Both the position numbers and the translations under genes were made by a program. Below are positions 33,511 to 41,773 of a DNA stretch of 64,000 nt, one piece after another; position 1 is the stretch's first letter; each line of letters starts with the position of its first letter. Origin of the DNA: DB1 sp049323655 (lineage in GTDB: Bacteria; Desulfobacterota; Desulfobulbia; Desulfobulbales; SURF-16); contig JBMONO010000018.1 of NCBI GenBank assembly GCA_049323655.1, positions 1 through 64,000 of the forward strand, given 5' to 3'. Under the pieces are notes generated by a model, which saw nothing but the letters and a program-made list of their open reading frames with translations, had not been told where the DNA came from and made no database searches.

Positions 33511-35097
33511 TCAGGTGTGTTCCCTGGTCTTGTGGAAAGCAATGGCGGGAAACTGTTCCATAGTGCGGGACAGCGACCATTCGCTGGAGGCAAGAAAGGA
33601 GAGATGGCCTTCCGCATCAAGGGCGAGGTTCGCCTGTTTCTTCTGGGTGAATTCCTCGAGTTTTTTGCGGTCGTCGCAGCTGACCCAGCGGGCGGTGGCG
33701 TAGTCAACCCCCTCGGAGATTGCCTCGACTCCGTATTCCGCCAGCAATCGTGCCATGGTGACATCAAACTGGAGGACCCCCACCGCGCCGAGGATGTAGT
33801 CGCTGCCCATGAGCGGCCGGAAAAGCTGGACCGCACCCTCTTCGGCGAGCTGCATGAGCCCCTTGTTGAGCTGTTTCATCTTCAGCGGGTTTTTCAGCAG
33901 CACCCGGCGGAAGTGTTCCGGTGCGAAATTGGGGATGCCGGTGAATTTCAGCGGTTCTTTGTCGGTGAAGGTGTCGCCGATCTTGATGGTGCCGTGGTTG
34001 TGAATGCCGATGATGTCGCCGGGGTATGCCTCTTCGACATTGGAGCGATCCTGTGCCATGAAGATGGTGGCGTTGGCCAGGGTAACATCCTTGCCCAGCC
34101 GGTGGTGGCGAACCTTCATGCCGCGAGTGAATTTGCCGGAGCAGATGCGAAAAAAGGCGATGCGGTCCCGGTGGGCCGGATTCATGTTGGCCTGGATCTT
34201 AAAGGTGAAACCGGAAAAAGCATCCTCTTCGGGTCGGACGGTACGGGTCTGGGTTACCCGCGGCCCCGGTGCCGGGGCCAGCTCGACAAAGGCGTCGAGC
34301 AGCTCCTTGACCCCGAAGTTATTGATGGCGCTGCCGAAAAAGACCGGGGTCTGGTTGGCCTTCAGATAATGGGCATGGTCGAAGGGATTGGCGGCGCCGT
34401 CCAGCAGTTCGATGTCCTCCCGCAGTTTGTCCGCCTGCCGGCCGAGCAGGGTGTCGAGGCCAGGGTCGTTGATGTCCCCGATTACCACCGTATCCTCGGG
34501 GCGGGTTTCCCGGCTCGGGGTGAAGAGCCGCAATTCGCCCCGGTACATGTTGTAGACCCCCTTGAAGCCTTTGCCCATGCCGATGGGCCAGGAAAGCGGG
34601 GCGCATTCGATCTGCAGCGTCTCCTCGATTTCGGCCATGATGTCGAGCGGATTCATGCCCTCGCGGTCCAGTTTGTTGATGAAGGTGATGACCGGGGTGT
34701 TGCGCATCCGGCACACCTCCATCAGCTTTTTGGTCTGGGTTTCGACGCCTTTGGCGTTGTCGATGACCATCAGCGCGCTGTCCACCGCGGTCAGCACCCG
34801 GTAGGTATCCTCTGAAAAATCCTGATGGCCCGGGGTGTCAAGCAGGTTGATTTCAAAATCACGGTAGTTGAATTTCATCACCGAGGAGGTGACTGAGATG
34901 CCGCGTTCCTGTTCGATGGCCATCCAGTCGCTCACCGCGTGGGCCGCGGTCTTGCGCGACTTTACCGCGCCGGCCATCTGAATGGCGCCACCGAAGAGCA
35001 AGAGCTTTTCGGTGAGGGTGGTCTTGCCCGCATCCGGGTGGCTGATGATGCCGAAGGTGCGGCGCCGGGAGATTTCCTGTAAGAGTTTGCTGCTCAC
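33511..35097 (-). CDS. prfC: Peptide chain release factor 3
   Basis: A translational GTPase of 528 aa that recycles RF1/RF2 after termination. G1 is ISHPDAGKTTLTEK, the RF3-like switch region is RGISVTSSVM, G3 is LDTPGHQDFSEDT and G4 is FINKLDR. The domain order and length match E. coli PrfC closely. It stands alone; the 5' leader contains a notable hairpin (35136-35162). Confidence 0.96.
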   Translation of the reverse strand: MSSKLLQEISRRRTFGIISHPDAGKTTLTEKLLLFGGAIQMAGAVKSRKTAAHAVSDWMAIEQERGISVTSSVMKFNYRDFEINLLDTPGHQDFSEDTYRVLTAVDSALMVIDNAKGVETQTKKLMEVCRMRNTPVITFINKLDREGMNPLDIMAEIEETLQIECAPLSWPIGMGKGFKGVYNMYRGELRLFTPSRETRPEDTVVIGDINDPGLDTLLGRQADKLREDIELLDGAANPFDHAHYLKANQTPVFFGSAINNFGVKELLDAFVELAPAPGPRVTQTRTVRPEEDAFSGFTFKIQANMNPAHRDRIAFFRICSGKFTRGMKVRHHRLGKDVTLANATIFMAQDRSNVEEAYPGDIIGIHNHGTIKIGDTFTDKEPLKFTGIPNFAPEHFRRVLLKNPLKMKQLNKGLMQLAEEGAVQLFRPLMGSDYILGAVGVLQFDVTMARLLAEYGVEAISEGVDYATARWVSCDDRKKLEEFTQKKQANLALDAEGHLSFLASSEWSLSRTMEQFPAIAFHKTREHT

Positions 35098-35135
35098 TGT
35101 TTGACCTTGTCTGTTGCTGGGGAAGCGTAAAATAC

Positions 35136-35162
35136 AAAACGGGCCGAACTACGGCCCGTTTT
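35136..35162 (-). promoter_or_regulatory. Terminator-like hairpin in the prfC leader
   Basis: A perfect 11-bp inverted repeat (AAAACGGGCCG / CGGCCCGTTTT, loop of 5) lies 38 bases upstream of the prfC ATG. On the minus strand it ends in TTTTGTATTTT, so it could attenuate prfC or end a short upstream transcript. Confidence 0.6.
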
Positions 35163-35359
35163 GAGTAAAACAATCTACTATACTCGAATGAAGAGGGTTT
35201 GTCCAGAATTGCGGCGCAAATTCCTGCCGCCGCTGGTCACCCGGGGGTCAGCGCGGGATGTCTGAAAAAACGCTGTTGCTATTTTGTCGACTTGCCGGTA
35301 GGAGTATGGCACACAGGCGGCAGCGGCCGCGTTATCTATCACCTTATGGAGAAAAAACG

Positions 35360-35677
35360 ATGGCGGAATTCAGCAATGTCACAATAGTGAAGGAGGCAAA
35401 TGTCTATTTCGACGGCAAGGTCACCAGCAGGACCGTTCTTTTTCCGGACGGAACGAAAAAGACCCTCGGCGTCATGCTGCCCGGCGACTACGAGTTTAAC
35501 ACAGCGGACAGGGAGATCATGGAAATTCTTTCCGGCGATCTCGACGTGCTGTTGCCCGGCGAATCGACCTGGAAAACCGTCAGCGGCGGCGAGTCCTTCG
35601 AGGTACCGGCCAACGCGACATTCAGCTTGAAAGTACGGGGGCTGACCGATTACTGCTGCTCGTTCATGAAAAAGTAA
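35360..35677 (+). CDS. ppnP: Pyrimidine/purine nucleoside phosphorylase (DUF1255)
   Basis: A 105-aa cupin-fold nucleoside phosphorylase that cleaves ribonucleosides with phosphate. The start at 35360 follows GGAG and gives MAEFSNVTIVKEANVYFDGKV, the typical opening. Family blocks are SRTVLFPDGTKKTLGVMLPG, EIMEILSGDLDVLLPG and the C-terminal DYCCSF. Its length equals that of E. coli YaiE/PpnP (about 94-105 aa). Confidence 0.9.
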   Translation: MAEFSNVTIVKEANVYFDGKVTSRTVLFPDGTKKTLGVMLPGDYEFNTADREIMEILSGDLDVLLPGESTWKTVSGGESFEVPANATFSLKVRGLTDYCCSFMKK

Positions 35678-35782
35678 ACATCGACAAAGAGACCAGGGAA
35701 AGAAGGGGATGGGGGCAACCTTCTCTGTGATCTCCGTGCGCTCTACGCGGCATGGCGGATGTCGGTGCGCCTTCGGGTCTGC
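35678..35782. repeat. Spacer with eroded CACAGAG-type repeat arm
   Basis: Between ppnP and the convergent cupin gene, TTCTCTGTGATCTCCGTGCG (35720-35739) resembles one arm of the dispersed repeat. The opposite arm is lost or too diverged to see. Confidence 0.3.
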
Positions 35783-36100
35783 TCAGATCGGCGGGGCGAT
35801 GGTCACCAGAATCCGCATGTCGGTGATTGCCCGGGCGCCGTGTGGTTCGCTGATGTCGCAGATGAGTATATCGCCTGTCCCAGCCGGCATGGCGGTGTTG
35901 TCGGTGCCGAGAAATTCGCCGCTGCCCTCGATAACCTGAATGGAAAGCTGGCCTTCCACCTGATGCGAATGGACCGGAAAGGTTTCACCGGCCCTGATGT
36001 TGAAGTTGATGATTTTAAAGAAAGGGGAGTCGTGCACCAGAAATTTTGTGATGCCTGCTCCGGTGAACTCTCTGCTGTTTTCTAATGCGAATGTTTTCAT
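35783..36100 (-). CDS. Small cupin-domain protein
   Basis: A 105-aa single-domain cupin. The start at 36100 follows GGAGG at ideal spacing and gives MKTFALENSREF. The metal-binding motif 1 is HSHQVEGQLSIQVIEGSGE and motif 2 includes GDILICDISEPHGARA. Such proteins bind metals or small ligands; the reaction cannot be predicted. It is convergent with ppnP and divergent from rnhA. Confidence 0.8.
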   Translation of the reverse strand: MKTFALENSREFTGAGITKFLVHDSPFFKIINFNIRAGETFPVHSHQVEGQLSIQVIEGSGEFLGTDNTAMPAGTGDILICDISEPHGARAITDMRILVTIAPPI

Positions 36101-36208
36101 AAGGCCTCCGGATGGTTGAGATGGTGTATGCTGTCTCACAGGATAGAGGATGAGCGGAAAAAATGCCTTGACTTAGATCAAGCAAACCAAAAAAGCGCCG
36201 GAAAAATC

Positions 36209-36895
36209 ATGCCAGCACGGAAATTTTACGCAATCGCCGCCGGTTACACCCCCGGCATTTACGATAACTGGTCCGAGGCCCAGGCGCAGGTTAAGGGGTT
36301 TGCCGGGGCGATATACAAAGGATTTGCCACCAGAGATGAAGCGGAGGCGTGGCTGGCAAACCCTGGATATGGCGGTAAAGGCGGCGCGCCACGGACGGCA
36401 GGGGCGCCGCCACCAGTCGCTGCCGGCGGCGACGAGGTTGTCATCTACACCGATGGCGGCAGCATCAACAATCCGGGCCCCGGCGGGTACGGTGTCGTCA
36501 TCATCGAGAAAGGAAAACGCCGGGAGTTCAGCGGCGGTTTTCGCCGCACCACTAACAACCGAATGGAACTGATGGGCTGCATCGTCGCCCTGCGCCACAT
36601 TCAGGATCGGCACAAAAAGGTCATCCTCTATTCGGATTCCAGTTATGTGGTGAACGGCATTGCCAAGGGCTGGGCGCGAGGCTGGCGGCGGCGGGGCTGG
36701 CGGAAGTCCGACGGCAGTCCGGCCCTCAACCCGGACCTGTGGGCCGCCTTGCTTGATCTGATCGACGGCCGCGACATCACCTTCCACTGGGTACGGGGTC
36801 ATGCCGGCAACCTGGAAAACGAACGTTGTGATGCGCTTGCAGTGACAGCGGCCCGAGGAAGCGGCCTCGCGGAGGATAAAGGGTACCGCGGCTAA
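36209..36895 (+). CDS. rnhA: Ribonuclease HI with N-terminal viroplasmin (RNA/DNA hybrid-binding) domain
   Basis: A 228-aa RNase HI that degrades RNA in RNA/DNA hybrids. The start at 36209 gives MPARKFYAIAAG; residues 1-50 (FYAIAAGYTPGIYDNW, KGFATRDEAEAWL) form the caulimovirus viroplasmin/hybrid-binding domain usual in eukaryotic RNase H1. The catalytic DEDD set is YTDGGS, NNRMEL, YSDSSYV and GHAGNLENERCD. The combined architecture is known in several anaerobes. No strong ribosome binding site is visible. Confidence 0.92.
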   Translation: MPARKFYAIAAGYTPGIYDNWSEAQAQVKGFAGAIYKGFATRDEAEAWLANPGYGGKGGAPRTAGAPPPVAAGGDEVVIYTDGGSINNPGPGGYGVVIIEKGKRREFSGGFRRTTNNRMELMGCIVALRHIQDRHKKVILYSDSSYVVNGIAKGWARGWRRRGWRKSDGSPALNPDLWAALLDLIDGRDITFHWVRGHAGNLENERCDALAVTAARGSGLAEDKGYRG

Positions 36896-36962
36896 ATTTC
36901 CCGGGCTGTTCCGCGTCGGGAAGTGTCCTGGATGGCGTCCTGCTGCACGAAGGGAACTCAAT

Positions 36963-39900
36963 ATGAAGCGACTGTTCAGGAAACGTTTGTCAGACCGAGC
37001 GGCGGGCTGGATTGTCCGGCGAGCGATTGTCGCGGTATTTTTGCTGACCAGCATGCTCGGCCTCTGTTGTCGGGTATGCCTGGCCGCTGCCCCTCCGGTG
37101 CTTTTTGCTGCCGACACCAACATCGTCGAGCTCGGGCTCCATCTCGATTATCTCTTCGACACCACCCGGCAGCTGACGGTCGAGGAGGTGGCCGCGGAAC
37201 CGGTGACCGCTTTTTTCCTGCCTTCCAGGGATCATACCCCTGGTTTCGGCTTCACCGATGCGATCTGCTGGCTGCGTTTCACCGTGGTCAACAGGGGGCC
37301 AGAGACGGTTCGCACCTTTGTCGAGATCGGCTACCCGCTGCTCGATCATATTGCCCTTTACACCCCATCGGCAGCAGGGTTCACGGTCATGGAGGCGGGT
37401 GACTCATTGCCCTTTGCCCAGCGCGCCATCCAGTTTCGCAACTTTGTTTTTCCGATCGATCTGCAGGCCGGGGAAGAGAAGACCCTTTTTCTGCGTTGCG
37501 AAACGACCAGCTCGATGAATTTCCCCCTCACCCTGCTCTCCACCGTCGCGCTTGCCGAACGGATTTCCACCGAGCAGACCCTGCTCGGCCTTTACTACGG
37601 CATCCTCGGTACCATGCTCTTTTTCAGTCTGCTTTTCTACCTGATCCTGAAAGACATCACCTATCTCTACTATCTGCTCTTCATCGGCGGCTACATGCTG
37701 TTCCAGCTCAGCATCAACGGCCTGGCTTTTCAGTATCTCTGGCCAAAATCGATCTGGTGGGCCAACAACAACATCCCTTTTTTCATCTTTTTCTCCTTTC
37801 TCTTCGCCACCCTCTTTACCCGCAAGGCGCTGGACACCGCCAAACTCGTCCCCCGCCTCGACAAACTGCTGCTCGTCATCGTTGCAGTGGCGGCGGCAGG
37901 ACTCTTCGTCTCGCCTTTTATCGACTATTCCCTCTCCATTCGCGCCTCGTCGAGCTTCTGTCTGTCCGTGCTGGTACTCATTTATGCCGCTATCTTCTGC
38001 GCGATCAAGGGACATCGACCGGCGATCTTCTACTCCGTTGCCTGGATAGCCTTCCTCGTCGGGGTCGGGGTGTATGCCCTGAAGAGCTTCGGTCTGTTGC
38101 CCAATAATTTTTTCACCGCCTACGGCCTGCAGATCGGTTCCGCCTGGGAGGTGGTCATCCTCTTCATGGGTCTGGCCGACCGCTTCCATCTGATGGCGGA
38201 GGAGAAGAAGCAGATTCAGGAAGAGTACGCCCGTAAGCTGAAACTGCAGGTGGATGAGCGCACCGCCGACCTTCTTCAGGTCAATCGCCATCTTGCCCAG
38301 GAGGCCATGGAGCGCCGACTGGCCGAGGAAAAGGCGGAAAGCGCCAACCGGGCCAAGTCGGCGTTTCTCGCCAACATGAGCCACGAAATCCGCACGCCGA
38401 TGAACGCCATCATCGGCATGAGCGGTCTGGCTCTGAAGCAGGAGATGCCGGTCAAGGTGCGGAACTATCTTGAGGTTATCCGCGATGCCGGGCAGTCGCT
38501 GCTCGGCATCATCAATGAGATCCTCGATTTTTCCAAGATCGAGGCCGGCAAGTTGCATTTGGAAAAGACCGCCTTCTCCCTGACCGCGCTCCTCGATGAG
38601 CTGGTCGACATGTTCGGCCACCGGGTTGGCGAAAAACAGGGGCTGGAGCTGATCGTTATCCTCGAAGAGGAGATTCCCTGCCAACTCATCGGCGATCCGC
38701 TTCGTCTTCGGCAGGTGCTGGTCAACCTCATCTCCAATGCCGTTAAGTTCACCGAGAGCGGTGAAATTGTCGTGGCGGTGCGCTGTTCAGCCCGGATGGA
38801 GGAGGCGATACGTCTCTGTTTTACCGTGCGTGATAGCGGCATCGGTATCAATCCGGCAGTGATTGACACGCTGTTTGAGTCGTTTGTCCAGGCCGATACC
38901 TCGACGACCCGCAAACATGGCGGCACCGGACTGGGGCTGACCATCAGCCGCAGGCTGGTCACCATGATGGGCGGCGAGATCACGGTGGCAAGCGAGCCCG
39001 GGCGGGGCAGCACCTTTGCGTTTACCCTCGACTTTCCTCTGCAGTCCGATCGGCCGGAGCCGCGTTATCTCCTGCCGCCGGAGCGGGCCGGTCTGTCTGT
39101 GCTGGTGGTCGATGACAATTCCCTGGCCCGGGAGACCATGGCGCGGCTGCTGACCGGCTTCGGCTGCCGGGTCAGCAGCGCTTCCTCAGGGGAAGAGGCG
39201 CTGGCCAATCTGGTGGCGGAGGCTGGAGCGGAGAGGGCCGGTTGGGATCTGCTGATCACCGATCTGCGCATGGGGGGCATGGACGGGGTCACCCTGGCCG
39301 GGAACATTCATGCCATTCCGGAGCTGGCCGGACTGCCGGTGATCCTCGTCGCCTCGCTCCGGCATGAGGCGGAACTGGCCCGCTCGGCGACGGCGGCGGT
39401 CGAGGTGGTACTCAATAAGCCGATCAAGCGGTCATGCCTCTATCAGGCCATCCTGAAGCTTTCCGGCGAAAAATCACGACAGACGGCTCGAACCGACCTT
39501 GCCGACGGGGCTGTCGGCGATGCTCGCCCTGTCTTTACCGGCCGCACTGTGCTGTTGGTGGAGGATAACCCCATTAATCGCAAGGTGGCCGGTGAGATGC
39601 TCGATCATGCCGGGATCAGTTACCGGGTGGCAACCAATGGCCGGGAGGCGCTGGAAGAGGCGCGACAGGGTGGGCTGGATGCGGTGCTCATGGATGTGCA
39701 GATGCCGGTGATGGACGGCTTCGAGGCCACCGCCGCCATTCGCGCCGATGCCCGTTGCCGGCATCTGCCGATCATCGCCATGACGGCCCATGCGATGGCG
39801 GGCTATCGGGAGCGGTGTGTGGCGGCCGGCATGAACGATTATCTCGCCAAACCTCTGGAGGAACAGGATCTGTTTGCCGTTCTCGACCGCTGGCTCGGCC

Positions 39901-40601
39901 CGGGGCGGCTCGGTGCGCCGAAGGCGGTCGGCGGCGAGAGGCCGGCATTGCCCGACGCGCTGCCGGGGCTTGATGTGGCGGGCGCCCTGCGCCGATTGGC
40001 GGGCAATCGGCGGCTTTATGTCGAGCTGCTCAACGATCTGGCGGCGGATTATGGCGATGCGCCGTTCCGGTTGCAGGTTTTTTTCGCCCGAAAGGAGTTT
40101 TCCGAGGCCCTGCTCCTTGCCCACACCGTCAAGGGCATGGCCGGCAATCTCGGGGCAAGGCGGCTGGCAGAGGCGGCTCTGGTGCTGGAAAAGGCGGCGG
40201 AGGAGAGGCGCACCGATGTCAATGACGACTTCGCCGCTCTGGCTGCGGCCCTGACCGAGGTGCTCAGCGCCATTCCGCTCCTCGGCGGCACAATCCCGTT
40301 GAACAGCCCGCCGGCGGTTTTTTGGGAAATCGGCAATCCGGCGACCCTGCAGGGGTGTGTTGAGGAACTCGGTCGCCTCATCCGGGACAACAACATCGCC
40401 GCCCATGATTGCCTGCGCGTCCTGCGTCGTCAGTTGGCCGCCGCCGGTACGGAGAAACTGTTGGACGAGCTTGGTCGCCAGCTCGACCGCTTTGACTTCC
40501 AGCAGGCCGGCACGACCCTGGCGCACCTTGCCGAACAGCTTGCTGGTGAGGCGACAACGGGCACGGCTCTGCCTGGTCGGCAGGGGGGAACGGTGGTTTA
40601 G
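36963..40601 (+). CDS. 7TMR-DISM hybrid histidine kinase with two receivers and HPt
   Basis: A 1212-aa phosphorelay sensor. After a signal/membrane segment (~20-42) comes a periplasmic 7TMR-DISMED2-like domain (~50-190) and a seven-helix 7TMR-DISM block (~205-410). A coiled coil leads to HisKA with the phospho-His H474 in SHEIRTPMNAI, then HATPase (NLISNAVKFT, GTGLGLT), receiver 1 (LLITDLRMGGMDG), receiver 2 (AVLMDVQMPVMDG) and an HPt domain with H1054 in LAHTVKGMAGN. The layout allows a complete internal His-Asp-His relay. 7TMR-DISM sensors bind carbohydrate-like or other extracellular ligands. No adjacent output regulator is seen. It overlaps the aldolase-like gene end by 4 bases, tail to tail. 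Confidence 0.92.
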   Translation: MKRLFRKRLSDRAAGWIVRRAIVAVFLLTSMLGLCCRVCLAAAPPVLFAADTNIVELGLHLDYLFDTTRQLTVEEVAAEPVTAFFLPSRDHTPGFGFTDAICWLRFTVVNRGPETVRTFVEIGYPLLDHIALYTPSAAGFTVMEAGDSLPFAQRAIQFRNFVFPIDLQAGEEKTLFLRCETTSSMNFPLTLLSTVALAERISTEQTLLGLYYGILGTMLFFSLLFYLILKDITYLYYLLFIGGYMLFQLSINGLAFQYLWPKSIWWANNNIPFFIFFSFLFATLFTRKALDTAKLVPRLDKLLLVIVAVAAAGLFVSPFIDYSLSIRASSSFCLSVLVLIYAAIFCAIKGHRPAIFYSVAWIAFLVGVGVYALKSFGLLPNNFFTAYGLQIGSAWEVVILFMGLADRFHLMAEEKKQIQEEYARKLKLQVDERTADLLQVNRHLAQEAMERRLAEEKAESANRAKSAFLANMSHEIRTPMNAIIGMSGLALKQEMPVKVRNYLEVIRDAGQSLLGIINEILDFSKIEAGKLHLEKTAFSLTALLDELVDMFGHRVGEKQGLELIVILEEEIPCQLIGDPLRLRQVLVNLISNAVKFTESGEIVVAVRCSARMEEAIRLCFTVRDSGIGINPAVIDTLFESFVQADTSTTRKHGGTGLGLTISRRLVTMMGGEITVASEPGRGSTFAFTLDFPLQSDRPEPRYLLPPERAGLSVLVVDDNSLARETMARLLTGFGCRVSSASSGEEALANLVAEAGAERAGWDLLITDLRMGGMDGVTLAGNIHAIPELAGLPVILVASLRHEAELARSATAAVEVVLNKPIKRSCLYQAILKLSGEKSRQTARTDLADGAVGDARPVFTGRTVLLVEDNPINRKVAGEMLDHAGISYRVATNGREALEEARQGGLDAVLMDVQMPVMDGFEATAAIRADARCRHLPIIAMTAHAMAGYRERCVAAGMNDYLAKPLEEQDLFAVLDRWLGPGRLGAPKAVGGERPALPDALPGLDVAGALRRLAGNRRLYVELLNDLAADYGDAPFRLQVFFARKEFSEALLLAHTVKGMAGNLGARRLAEAALVLEKAAEERRTDVNDDFAALAAALTEVLSAIPLLGGTIPLNSPPAVFWEIGNPATLQGCVEELGRLIRDNNIAAHDCLRVLRRQLAAAGTEKLLDELGRQLDRFDFQQAGTTLAHLAEQLAGEATTGTALPGRQGGTVV

Positions 40602-41773
40602 AGGCAGCAGCCCACCCGCTGCAGGCGGGCGAGGTATTCGGAGCGACACATGTTTTCGATGGCAAGCAGTCGGGAGAATGCCTCATTAAAATCGGTGCGG
40701 CCGACGGTGAAGAGGCCGTGGCCCCAGACGATGACGCCGGGCCGGTCCACCATGGCCGGCGGCAGGGTGTGGCAGAGGCCGGTGGGGCCGGTGCCGACCT
40801 CGCCGGGCACCACCGGGATGCCGTTGATGGCGTGCGGCCGCGGGCAGCGGATGTGACAGAAACCCCGATCAGGGCAGTCGGGCGTATCACAGTCCATGGA
40901 GAGGATGACGGCGAAACGCGGGTGACCGTGGAGAATGGCCCGGTTGTCGGTGCGCAGGTAGATCTCGTTGTGGGCGGACAGTTCGCTGGATGCGGTGATG
41001 CCGGCACAGGAGGAGTCGTCGAGCGGGCAGGGATCGATGCAGCCGGCCAGCGCGTCGAGGGAACTGCCGGTCTGACTGATGTAGACCGTGTCGTCCAGCC
41101 GGTAGGATATGTTGCCGAAATGGGAGTCCACCAGTTCATAGTCGACGGTGAGGCGGCCTGCCTCGATGAGGGCGGCGTGCACCTCCTCCTCACTGGTAAA
41201 GGGGCCGGACAGGAGGGATGGGGCGGTGAGCCGCGGCGGCGCCAGCAGGGCAAGGACCTGGCGGGCGGCGGCGAGCCGGTCCGGGCTGATGGTGCCGTTT
41301 TTGGCGGCAGCGAGCAGTTCGGTAAAAAAGAGGACAAAGGCGGCGAAACAGACGGAGCTGAAGGTGACAAAGGCCTGTTCCGGGCTGACGGTGCCGAAGG
41401 TGATGATGACGAGTCGCTCTCCATCGGCGATGATGACCGATTTGCGCTGCCTGAGCCGGGCGAGGATGGTCTCGGTGGTAAAGGCGCGGGCAACCGGCAG
41501 GTCGTGGAGAAAGGTGCGGGTCTCGCAGTCGCGCGGGGTAAGGGCTGCGCCCGCCTGTCCGGTCAGATAACGCAGGATGGTGCGATGGGGCTCCGCCGGT
41601 TCGGCGCAGATTAGCGAGGCGATGTTGAGACCGGCCATAACCTCTTCCAGCACCGCGATGTCGTGGTGGTCACGGTTCCAGCAGATCGTGTCGTCGAGGC
41701 CGCAGACCAGCGGTGCCCGGGCAAGTCCGGCGGCGCGCAGTCTGGCCGCGTATCTGTTTACCAGTGCTTCCAT
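40598..41773 (-). CDS. Class II aldolase/adducin family protein with N-terminal extension
   Basis: A 391-aa protein. Residues ~195-390 match the class II aldolase/adducin fold, with SHFGNISYRLDDTVYISQTGSSLD, ILHGHPRFAVI and VIVWGHGLFTVG carrying the His and acid positions expected for Zn. The N-terminal ~190 residues form a second domain that I do not recognise (FTTETILARLRQRKSVIIAD). CDTPDCPDRGFC adds cysteines near the active site. It overlaps the AOR gene by 16 bases, so the two are co-translated and probably act on the same aldehyde. Confidence 0.82.
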   Translation of the reverse strand: MEALVNRYAARLRAAGLARAPLVCGLDDTICWNRDHHDIAVLEEVMAGLNIASLICAEPAEPHRTILRYLTGQAGAALTPRDCETRTFLHDLPVARAFTTETILARLRQRKSVIIADGERLVIITFGTVSPEQAFVTFSSVCFAAFVLFFTELLAAAKNGTISPDRLAAARQVLALLAPPRLTAPSLLSGPFTSEEEVHAALIEAGRLTVDYELVDSHFGNISYRLDDTVYISQTGSSLDALAGCIDPCPLDDSSCAGITASSELSAHNEIYLRTDNRAILHGHPRFAVILSMDCDTPDCPDRGFCHIRCPRPHAINGIPVVPGEVGTGPTGLCHTLPPAMVDRPGVIVWGHGLFTVGRTDFNEAFSRLLAIENMCRSEYLARLQRVGCCL

